Source: Pomphorhynchus laevis
Taxonomy: Eukaryota; Acanthocephala; Palaeacanthocephala; Echinorhynchida; Pomphorhynchidae
Reading direction: 5' to 3'
Length of the DNA stretch: 64,000 nucleotides
NCBI GenBank assembly: GCA_012934845.2
Contig: WNNJ02000879.1
Span: forward strand, 121,586 to 185,585
The notes beneath the pieces were generated by a model, which ran no database searches, was not told where the DNA came from, and saw only the letters and a program-made list of their open reading frames with translations. The number at the start of each line of letters is the position of its first letter. Within the stretch, counting starts at the first letter, position 1. This document shows positions 9,664 to 19,700 of this stretch, in pieces. Both the position numbers and the translations under genes were made by a program.

Positions 9664-12600
9664 ATGTGCGGTGCTTCAAAAGATTTAACAAAACTCATAT
9701 TTTCAGCGCAATTCCTATCAAACAAAGCAAGGTTAATCTTCCTAATTATTTTTATTAAAGCACGGAAGGGGGAACTCCCTCCAGTACCAAAATTAGTCAA
9801 CATGGTGGTTGTTAATTGTCTGCAGCCCTCTGAAAGAAGATCTCAATTTGATATTTTTTCAGAGATTTCTCTAAACTATTAAAATATAGAATTATATACA
9901 ATTCTGTTAAATGTTTCGAGTCTGGAATCAGAATTTCGTTTTGCACGCCTGATCTGACCTCTGAGTACTTGGATTATTTTGCTAAATTTCTCAGAAAATA
10001 TGGTTCAACGACATATAAGCCTATTCAAATAGGGATATTATTCACAATATGGTTCACATGCGGGGTGTGTGGCTCCGGATACGAACATTAGGGGAAGTGT
10101 AATCATTCCCCTGTGTTCGAATTGCGGTGGCCCACACACCGCTTTGTCACGCAGGTGTCTTGTATTCAAGGCTTACAAATAGAGGCACATTAGTGCACCT
10201 GCCCGTTCGGCGGAACTTGCTGATGCTTTTATCTCTAAAGTGCTTAGAATGACAGATTGTGAGATTTTGAAAATTATGGACGCAAGACTGCAAGCCTTTG
10301 AAGACACATTTCAAGCACTTATTGTTCACCTGATACAAAATACAGAGAAGTTCGGATCTCCTCCGGCATTCAGTGCGTTGAAGTCCAAAAAAACCCCGAT
10401 CTCTAAAAAATACCTGGGCCTTAACAGAGTTTAGCTTCTATTAAACTAGCAAGAAAAGATTCAACTCGCTGGGCTATTGACTCTGCGGTAAATGAAGACA
10501 TTGCCGGTGGGGAAGTGTATTCTCCTGGTGGCGCGGGGGAGTGGGATGTGTAATCTTTTCTCTCAGGGCTCATGCTAGAATTAGGCAATCCTACTCCAGC
10601 TAACTTAAAACAATACGAAGTAATCAACAGCCTTTTCACTGAATATTCTTCAGTGGAATTCAAGAGGTGCTTCGGCTCTTAGCCTTTTATCTGGTAGAGA
10701 TGCAAATGCTATAGTCCTTCAGGAGACACAGTCTATCCGCCTCCCCCAGAACATTACTCGATTTATCACTAAGCACATCTACACCCACTATACTCCGTAA
10801 TAACCCCTCCTCACTAATCTTCATCGCAAGGTTTTTCAACCCTAGTTAAATGCTCCTTCAGATCGTACCTCCTTTTTAAGTATTCTTGTCCAGCCGTCTT
10901 GTTTAGCTATATCACTAGATGAGAACGGTAAACGTATCAGTATAGTCAATATCTATATTAGGCCAAGGGAAATTCACAAGAACAGTGAGCTCCTGGACCG
11001 TATTTTGGGTAAAGGCTATGGCAGGTTACTCGGTGACTTCGACGACAAAACTGGTCGTTGGATTAACGCAGCACTCCGCAGAGCTAGGAACGAGTACCTT
11101 ACTCACAAACCACCGTTCCTTTACCTTTCATTGCTCAATAACAAATTTTCTCCTTGACATATTACTGCTTCATAAGATGTGGATGTTGAAACCCATCTGT
11201 ACTGAGCAGTCGCGACAACAACAGACCACCTCTCATGACCTAATTCGCTGGCGGATAGAGGAAGATACGTTGCTTAAAAGGATGTTTCACTTTGATGCCA
11301 TCAGACTGCCCCTCTTTCAGGCAGCTATCCAACTCTTCCCAGAATTGGTAATGGGAGTTTGATCGAATTTAATTCATACTTTGAATCGCAAGCTACCGCG
11401 TTGCTTTTGACTACCTATAAAGGTCACATATACAATCCCAATCCAACAAAGCACAAGGTCCTGGCTAAAGTGCTACACCTTCCCGATCTCCCGGTTTTCA
11501 CCATACAGGCCCTCTAGAATGAATACTGGAGCTCTAGATATAGGTTCCAGCTTAATAGGGATAGGGTGATCCTTGCTCAACTTAACCTTTTTCAGTCTTC
11601 CTTTTGGAAGATATTCAAGAAAGAGCAGTTTGTCGGCTGTAGAGATATGGTTGTAGGTTTAATTGAGAGCATTGGCCTTGACTAAGTTTTGGAAGAATCA
11701 CTATCCCTACAAAACTATGGAGCCACTCAATCTCCCCAACCAATCCCTGCTTGTGGTGACTTCAGGAGCATGGACTTATCTGTTACATATATCCTTAACT
11801 CTTGGGGTCCACTTCCGGGCACCTCCAAATCCGTCGCTCCACTTTCTTCTCGGGTCTTTCAGCTTTTGACATCCGATCAAAAAAGTGAAGTGGCCGTCAC
11901 AATGCTTTTAGTCTCACCATCCGTTGTAGGCGGCATCAATATTAGTCGTAGAATTTTTTTACCCAAGCGTAGACCGATTTCATGTTTCAAAGACCTCCGG
12001 CCCATTTCGATTCGAAATTTCCTCGTCTCCATATACGAAAAAGCGCTTGCGCGTAGAATCCGCGACCATTTAAGTAGACGTAACTTGATCACACCGAGTT
12101 TTCATGAGTTTGTCAAATGGCGCTCGGTCCATTTAACAATAGGTGAAGTGCATAAGTTTTGTCAAGATAGCAGTCATCAGCTTGATGTGGTTGTCTTTCT
12201 TGATTTTTCTGCTGCGTTTGACCGCATTTCAATTCCTTTTGTTATCTCTTCTCTCAGATCCCTTGAGTTGCCTTCGATAATTATTAACAGGGTGAAAATA
12301 TTGTTGTATACCAAGCGATTGTTCTATGAAGACGACCATGTTGCACGTCAGTTCTAACCTATTACGAGTGTGCCTCAAGGATCCCCATTTTCTCCAATCT
12401 TGTATCTTGATGTCTCCATCATACTCTACAAAAAATTTAAACGCGATCAACATATTGTGGTATACGCTGATGATACCACATCCCTGTTCTCTGGATGCAG
12501 GTGCAAAGATGTATTCTCGGACATCAGCCGTTTCTTTTTAAGATTAACAGACTAGCTGACCAAATTCAATCTTATTTAAACTCCACCAAATTGCAAGTGA

Positions 12601-12775
12601 TTTTCTTTCATGGCGCCCCTGCGACAATGATAAGAATTAAAGAGACTAGCTCTATCTTTTATATTGACTAATCAACCGCTCCCCACCTTCACAAGTTGAG
12701 TAAAATACCTGGTATTCACTCTTACGGTGAACTGGTCGGCGAAATCCGATCCGGAAATAACTCAAACGTATCGAA
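9664..12775 (+). mobile_element. LINE B copy 1 (Jockey-superfamily-like, two ORFs), degraded
   Basis: Remains of ORF1 lie at about 9,664-10,434: VPKLVNM, a zinc-knuckle piece CSNCGGPHTALSRRC near 10,110-10,150, and MTDCEILKIMDARL. ORF2 spans about 10,640-12,775 in several frames. The 3' end stops at about 12,772 inside the post-RT domain, where similarity to the other copies ends. Compared with copy 3 the RT proteins look about three-quarters identical, so this is an older or different subfamily. The copy is broken in many places. Confidence 0.85.
10640..12775 (+). pseudogene. LINE B copy 1 ORF2 relic (endonuclease and RT)
   Basis: The endonuclease start is recognisable at 10,640-10,760 (EYSSVEFKRCFGS in one frame, and LQETQSIRLPQNITRF). 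Linker segments follow. The best RT stretch is 11,877-12,357, with DLRPISI, VSIYEKALARRIRDHLSRRN and VVFLDFSAAFDRISIPFV (palm motif A). After it come VPQGSPFSPILYLD (motif B) and VVYADDTTSLF (motif C, DD intact) in a shifted frame at 12,370-12,555. Multiple frameshifts and stops mean it cannot encode an active enzyme. Confidence 0.8.
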
Positions 12776-13501
12776 ATTTATCAAAACATTAAATAATACA
12801 GGATACGTTGTTGTATTAATGCAAGAATATAATCATGATAGAACTAACAATGATCTGCAAATTATAGTTTCATCAAATGTTCTCAATTACTGTTTACCAG
12901 CTTAATATCCTGTTTGTTAACCTGAAGAACTGTATATTGAACATGTATTACGTGGTTGCTCGCAGTGTATTGGGCCTTCATAACTTAACTTAAGTGAAAC
13001 GGTTAATTCGTATTAATATAATGTCATTATCTTCGTTACGATCATTATATGACATGGCTGTAGTTTAGCATACAATACATTTTCCTTATTTTTCGGTGAG
13101 ATGACTATGCCATATCCTTTGTCATTCGGGCTTAAAAGTACAGCAGCAGACCTGATTTAAGATATATTTCAAGAGTATAGACAATATTAGGTTAATTTTC
13201 ATAAATTTCATTTTTACAAATGAAAAATGGGTGTATTGATATACCCATTTTTAATAGGGTTCAATAAATCATTTTTTAATGTTTTATATCGTTTAAATAT
13301 TCATACAAAAAATTATTAAAATGTGTCCTGAAATATTACATTGTGTCGAATTAAGTTGTTTTCCGCAACGAGAAAAACTACAAATTAAAATATATATTTT
13401 TAGATATAAGAATATGAATTAATGGGAAAGGCATAAAGGAAACAAAGAGGAAAGAAAATAAGAATAGCGTGGAAATAGGAAAGAAATCAATTGTCTAGTA
13501 C
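12776..13501. other. No gene seen
   Basis: AT-rich sequence beyond the broken end of LINE B copy 1. No recognisable protein homology. Confidence 0.5.
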
Positions 13502-14025
13502 ATATAAAAATAAAGCAAAAGAAAACAATTTATTTTTATTAATAATTGATCGTTCATATTTAAGAATATTCACAATTAGGAGAGAGTGAAAAGAGATTAT
13601 TTTTCGATGTAATCACTAGGCGGGTAGATCAGTTGCGGGGACATAGCAGAGTCTTGTATAAATTTGGATTTGGCAGATTACCAAAAGTGTATAGACTCTC
13701 AAGGAGAGGAATTAACATGTGGAATTCGTTGCCTGAGGAAGTCGTTGCAGCCCCCAGTTTGAGAACGTTTAAATCACGATGCTACAAATGGATACATGAA
13801 CAATGCCGCCATTCAACACTACCACTGGAATACCCTAATTAGCTACGTTGACTGACCATTTGCTTTTGTTTTATTTTTTGGACTTTGCCTGAATAGCCTT
13901 TTGGCTTTGGTATGTATTGGAATAATATAAAAATAAAGCAAAAGAAAACAATTTATTTTTATTAATAATTGATCGTTCATATTTAAGAATATTCACAATT
14001 AGGAGAGAGTGAAAAGAGATTATTT
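13502..14025 (+). mobile_element. Recent LINE tail insertion flanked by an identical 101 bp direct repeat
   Basis: The sequence at 13,502-13,602 reappears at 13,925-14,025; by eye all 101 bases agree. Between them lie 322 bp with one uninterrupted frame (from 13,603, FDVITRRVDQLRG through MWNSLPEEVVAAPSLRTFK to LEYPN and stop at about 13,840). This is the extreme C-terminus of a LINE ORF2. It is followed by a short 3' UTR ending GTATGTATTGGAATAA. The identity of the flanks and the unbroken frame point to a recent, 5'-truncated insertion with a target-site duplication far longer than is usual for LINEs. Confidence 0.85.
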
Positions 14026-14043
14026 ATTCAAAATCAAATTTTT

Positions 14044-14109
14044 AATAACGCTGCATCAGGAAAAAATGATGACAAAAATGATTATTTCCCTGATGATAAC
14101 AGCGTTATT
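14044..14109. repeat. 66 bp hairpin element
   Basis: The ends AATAACGCTG and CAGCGTTATT are exact inverted repeats, with inner complementary words CATCAGGAAA and TTTCCCTGATG. This is either a very small MITE or a strong stem-loop. Confidence 0.65.
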
Positions 14110-14154
14110 TAAAATTTAACTTTAATCTTTTTAATTTATTTAATCACGTATTAC

Positions 14155-14815
14155 TTTCGTCGAAATGGTCATTTACTGAACACCTACATCGTAAATCCTC
14201 GAAATTAGTTGTAGCAACCTCTTATGCAAAAAACTTAGGTTCTTTATCTTTCTCAGGAGCCCTCCGGTATTTTCGAAGTATGTTGCTTCCCATAGTTTCA
14301 TATGCTTTGCCAGTTATCTGGTCGGATTTAAGTCCCTTCAATTTTCAGCAGTTGGACAAGTGTCAATGGATATTCGTGAAGCGAATTGTTGGAGTCTCGC
14401 CAAAATGTTCTTCATCGGTTATAGCGATACTATCATCGTTAGAACCTTGCTCTAAATGCATCTGCTCAACATTTAATCTTGAACACACTGCATCATTTAC
14501 TACTAACATGAACATGTTCTTTCGAAAGACGACTTTATTGGATTCTGAATTTTATCTTACTCCGGCATTCTTACAGACTAAATGGATAGAACCCTGTGCA
14601 AGGAAAAGACCGCTGATCTGGAGAGCATCTGTCCATGGATATCACGATAAATTCTGCGCTATTAGAATTCCAGTACATGCACGGTGCTCTTTGTGCATTT
14701 GTGTTCTTTGCAAAAATGAATGCGCATCTAACCTGCATATCTTCACTTGCCCAATTTTGAAAAATATGTCACTATCCGATATTGACAGTAGGAGAAGATT
14801 TTGAAATACAACTTA
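14155..14815 (+). mobile_element. LINE RT C-terminal fragment (a further family)
   Basis: The frame runs from about 14,155 (KWSFTEHLHRKSSKLVVATS) into LLPIVSYALPVIWSDLSPFN and LDKCQWIFVKRIVGVSP, the classic region after the RT thumb in APE LINEs. It then has a cysteine/histidine cluster CSLCICVLCKNECASNLH followed by C, and ends at a stop at 14,804. About 215 codons are open without a break. No RT palm motifs are present, so it is 5'-truncated. It does not match LINE A, B or C by eye. Confidence 0.7.
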
Positions 14816-14965
14816 TAAAATTGATAAACTTTTGGTGTATTTATTTTGTTTACCCAGTACCGAAAGGTAAAGAGGTATAATAAATTCTCTCATTATTATT
14901 AAAAAAAATTAATTATTAAAAAAAATTATTATTATGATTATTACTTTAATCACCTATTTTAATTC

Positions 14966-15033
14966 CGATTGAAGTAATCGGGAAGACTCAAACAGCATAA
15001 ACTAATTTTATGCTGTTTCGACTTTTGAGTCTT
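14966..15033. repeat. Isolated piece of the 312 bp unit, hairpin-forming
   Basis: CGATTGAAGTAATCGGGAAG, CTCAAACAGCATAAACTAAT and CTGTTTCGACTTTTGAGTC match the start of the tandem unit at 3,560. The segment is itself nearly palindromic (GACTCAAACAGCATAAA against TTTATGCTGTTT...TTTGAGTC). Confidence 0.65.
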
Positions 15034-15191
15034 TATTTAAAGTCGAAACTTTTTAATAGAAGTAAGATTCAAAGGTTTACTACTCAAAAGTTCTATAGAA
15101 TAGAACTTTTGCACAGCAACTAAAGGAAAATAAAATACAAAATACGGGGAACGAACAATTGCAGGAGTAAAGGCGTAGTTTAGTTTTGTTA

Positions 15192-15425
15192 GTGCAAACA
15201 ATTTAATGCCCAATATGTAGGGGAAACATGATTACAAATGAATGTAAGAGCAATTAATATAAGATCAGTCATCGAGCACAAACGCGATAATAACGATGGG
15301 GTTGTAAGTCACATATCGAATTAGTCTGTCCACAAATGCACAATCACTATAATAGTAGATGAACTACATAACAAGGTTATATTCGAAAGATACGAGAAAG
15401 GTATTAGATCGGACAAGTAATGATG
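15192..15425 (+). mobile_element. Penelope-like element fragment (GIY-YIG endonuclease)
   Basis: One frame reads FNAQYVGET, then MNVRAINIRSVIEHKRDNND, GVVSHIS, and IFERYEKGIRSDK. This follows the pattern of the C-terminal GIY-YIG nuclease of Penelope-like elements: YVGET, a conserved Arg helix, EH, then an EKxxI segment. The fragment is short and broken. A related piece is at 25,809-26,440. Confidence 0.65.
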
Positions 15426-16194
15426 GATAAGTAATTAAATTCTGAATATTTTTATCGTATGACATAATCAAATAAAAGTTGTTGAGCACAATACATTGTT
15501 GTTATTCTTCCGTGGTGCATATTTATAGGATAACATGAGTTTGAAAAATAGTAAAAATTTCAAGTGAGGTCCTGGCATGCATCGGTTCACACCGCACACA
15601 ATATAAAATCAATAATATATGTTGATTTTGTGTTTGGAACGATGCCCTAGGATTTACTGAAGATTCCTATCTTATATAAAATACTAGTAACTGATAATTG
15701 CAAGAATATTCCATGTAAGACTAGAATAGTAAGTTTTTGTTAAAAAATAAATACTAATGAAAGTATTTTATTTTTAAAAAATATAAATACTTACAATTGA
15801 AAAGCACCGAGCCGAAACCTTATTATTTTTATCTTTCTGCTTAAAGGTTTACTGCTTATAAGGTAATAATTGGTCGTATCGTTAACGATCGAACAACGAT
15901 CTAACAATGAAAATGATATACATAATAACACTAATATTTATTACTGTATTAATCTTAATACTTTATTCAATATTTGTTTAACTAATATCTAAATATTTAA
16001 TATTTTTGAAATATTTTGTTCATTAGTTTTTTATTTCTGATATATTATTGTTAGTGTAAAATTATTAATTCTGATATATTTTAGTTTCCCTGGAATATTT
16101 TTTCAATAGGGAAACTTTATTTATCGCATTCTAGAGCATTTCATACTTTAATTTGTTCGCTTATAACATAGTCTCTTATGATTATCTTTTTTAG
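15426..16194. other. AT-rich DNA, probably TBCEL intron
   Basis: No gene seen. The TBCEL exon at 16,195 begins with a splice acceptor, so at least the right part is an intron. I could not find the preceding exon in the window. Confidence 0.5.
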
Positions 16195-16725
16195 ATATCA
16201 GAACTTTTGGATACAGTTAAAAATGTGATACATCTTAATTTGAGCAATAACAATATATATCATGTACCAGATATTTGGCCGGATACTCGTTGGGAAAGTC
16301 TAAAAATATTATCACTTAATGGGATGCACATCACATCCTTTCACGTTATTGAAAAGCTCTTAGAACGACTTCCTAATCTGAATAGTTTAGACATTGCTGC
16401 AAACAGATTAAGACTGTCAGACTTCAAGTCCAATTTTAGTCACTGTAAATTAGAGATATTGAATCTGACAAAAAATGTATTTAATGCATGGACTCAAATA
16501 TGTAAAATAGGAGTACGATTTCCTATGCTAAATACACTTATACTTTGCGAAAATCCGTTGACCAACATCAGTCCTATGTGGAACTGGAATCCAAATCAAA
16601 GCTTTAAGAATCTAAAAACACTGATGCTCTCCCGTTGTTATTTACAATCATGGCACACTGTAGAATGCTTTAAGCAATTTCCTAATCTAAAAAGCATCTA
16701 TTTATCACATACACCGATAGTTCAG
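16195..16725 (+). CDS. TBCEL: TBCEL exon: leucine-rich repeats
   Basis: Acceptor TTTTTTAG before 16,195 and donor CAG|GTATCA after 16,725. Length is 531 nt, exactly 177 codons (phase 0 at both ends). It starts ISELLDTVKNV and ends THTPIVQ. No internal stops. Confidence 0.85.
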
Positions 16726-19700
16726 GTATCATGCTCTTTTATTAAATTTTAAAGTAAATAACTGTATTTCGGATTTGTGGTAATGTTAAAATACGGAATT
16801 TCGTCTTAAACGTTCATGACTGATATGACACCAAAAGAGCTTGCGATGGAATGTCGTTTAATCGTCAAAAGTCTAAAACTTTATAAACATTTTAAATATC
16901 ATATGATTTATCATATATTGAAAGGATGTCAAGTTCATTTTAGTAGCTCACAGACAATTTTTTATAAATTTTATTCTCGCGGGCTGCACATACAAAAATA
17001 TGGTCTTAAACATGATTTTTAAAGATCAGTTCGCTTATAACATAGTCTCTTGTGATTATCTTTTTAAATATCAGAACTTTTGAACACAGTTAAAAATGTG
17101 AGACATTTTAGATACGTATTTCGATTGCTATTCAAACCGCTTGGATTAGTTGTTTTAAGATATTTTATGGAAAATCTTCACAAGAAGATAAAAAAAATGA
17201 ATTTATTATGGTATTAAAACGTATTATTCTTTGTTCGAAACTTGATGCACAGTCTTCTCTTCTATAAGGCGATCAAAATCAGGGGTTAATTTCGTGAACC
17301 AGACATCTTCATAATAGAAGACAAATGATTTTCTGAAAACTTTGATCTGGAGGTATTGTATTAAGCTGCATGAATAAAAAGTTTTTTTACAGAGAGAGGT
17401 AACTTCCAAACATGCGCTATATTATCTATTATAGTTATTATATATTATATATCATGCTCTATATAATAATCAATATATATATTTTGAATTTTGGATTATG
17501 ATTATTTCATTAGCTGCAATATCATTGTAAGATAAAAAGTACAATTTGTTCATTGTTTATATTTAACTGTAAAAATTGCCGTCATTCCATTATTGCATCG
17601 AGAAAATAAAAAAAATAGAATTAATAAACAGAAAACAAAAATATAATCCAATATAATTGATTGCATCTGTTAGCTGAAATATTTCCTGATTGTGACACGA
17701 TATTATCCTCACAAATATTGATCTTATTTGTGATACAACAGGACGCTATACAGACTGATTAGTAGCGTCCTGCTGGATCAAAAATAAAAATCAATACATG
17801 TGAGGATAATATCGTGACACAATTAGGAAAAAAATAATACAATATAATTGATAATTATAATATATTATAATATAATTGTTACGTCAAAATGATAATTCGT
17901 GAATTCGGCGACTTCAAGAAAATGAACAATTGAATTCTTGAATTCTGTAACATGAATCTAATCCAGTATATATTTATAGTTAGATTTTGACTTTAGTGAA
18001 ATTAAGTAAATTTGTAAAAGTAACTTTGTAAACTTCACATAAAGTTTACAAAGTCTTCGCATACACGGACCTGTGAATTTGAGATGCTCAGGATCAGATC
18101 AACTTTTGAGTGCTCGTCCGTCTGATGCAATTTCGTCATTTGGAGCAGGTCGTGCGACTGTTTTTGTTGAGTTGGGCACCGTTAGGACATCTTCGAGTTT
18201 CTCTTCGGTTACACTGCATGCTGGAACTACGAACGGTCATTGCGGCGAATCAGCGTGCACCATTGGATTAAACCCGTCATTCCGTGGAACATGCGCCATC
18301 GAGTTGCCAATATTTTTCGTCGATACTTCTAGAGGCTTTGTGCTCAAACTCAATACACGATTGGGAACGCCTCTTATGCTTCTGGAAGCTTTGTCTACCG
18401 TCTACGTCTAATCGTACCCATTCGGGCGTCCATACTGGTACGAAAATGAACTTGCTTTTGGACAAATTTAAAGGCGGCGAGGATGTTGATTACCTTTCCA
18501 CATCGGTTGTTCGATCTTCTAGAAAGTTTTTTTTCTACAAACAATGGCTGTTTGGAGGTGATCGAATTAACAAGGAGCCGGAATTATGGAAAAGCTATGC
18601 GACGTCTTTCGCAGAGTAATATCTGTTAGTACTCAAATTCAACGCGCTCGCAATTGATCGTACTAAACCTGAGAATGATGATCTTAAATCTTCAGACCCT
18701 CCATATTTGGGTTTACATTTGTTCATCGATTCAGAAATCATTGAGCCCGTTATTTCATCATTTCTCTCTTCTTCATCCCCTGGATGCCTAGGACTAAGAG
18801 CGGAACACCTTCGTCACATGTTGTCGGCTGATCACGGGACACTTCTCCGGCGCCTTACGTCACTAGTCAATTCCCTGATTGCGAGCTTACTTCCGATAGA
18901 ACTGGCTCCCTTTGTGGCCGGAGCTAATCTTCTGGCCTTAAACAAGCCTGATGGAGGGGTCCGCTTCATTGCCATCGGGGAGACCTTACGCCGCTTATGT
19001 GCGAAATCCATTTGTCGAAAGCTTCGGTCGCGGTTCACGGAATCACTCCAACCTCATCAGCTCGGTGTCGCCACTCCAAACGGTATAGAGCAGATAATTC
19101 ATCAAGTCCGTCAACTACATCATCTTCACGAGCAGGATGACGATTGGGTTTGGATAAAGATTGACATTACCAACGCCTTCAATACCCTTAGTCGCAAATC
19201 CTTTATCGATGCGGTGAGAAGGGAGCTTCCAGAAATGAGTAGATGAATTTCTTGGTGTTACGGAGCTGGTTCGAACCTTCGATTCGGAAACACAGAGCCC
19301 CTTTAGTCCTTGAGCGGAGTGCAGCAAGGAGATCCTCTCGGTCCTGTTTTGTTTTGCCTGGCATTGAAACCGATTATCGCCCTGATCACAAGAATCGAAG
19401 GAATCGGCTTTAACAAATGGTACCTCGATGACGGCATTGTGGGCGTTACGCCAGGGGCTGCTGGCAAGGTTCTATCTCTTCTCTCTTCTGAATTTCCAGC
19501 GATTAGGCCGTTGCTAAACTGGAAAAAGACAGAGTTAGTTGGGAAGACTAACATTGCTGAGTCGATAAAGACGAGTTGCCCATCGATTATTTTGTCTAAT
19601 CTAACAAACAACTTTACCATCTTGGGAAGCCCTATAGGTTCCCAGAAACAATGCTCATCACACCTCATCAATACGGGACTTCCATCACTGCAACGGGATC

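Noticed and set aside
10421-10663. Minus-strand 80-codon frame
   Set aside because: It overlaps the ORF1-ORF2 junction of LINE B copy 1 in antisense; the sense strand explains the sequence.
16816-17022. Extra TBCEL exon
   Set aside because: The frame (MTDMTPKELAMECRLIVKSL) does not resemble TBCEL, and the flanking exons already join in phase without it.
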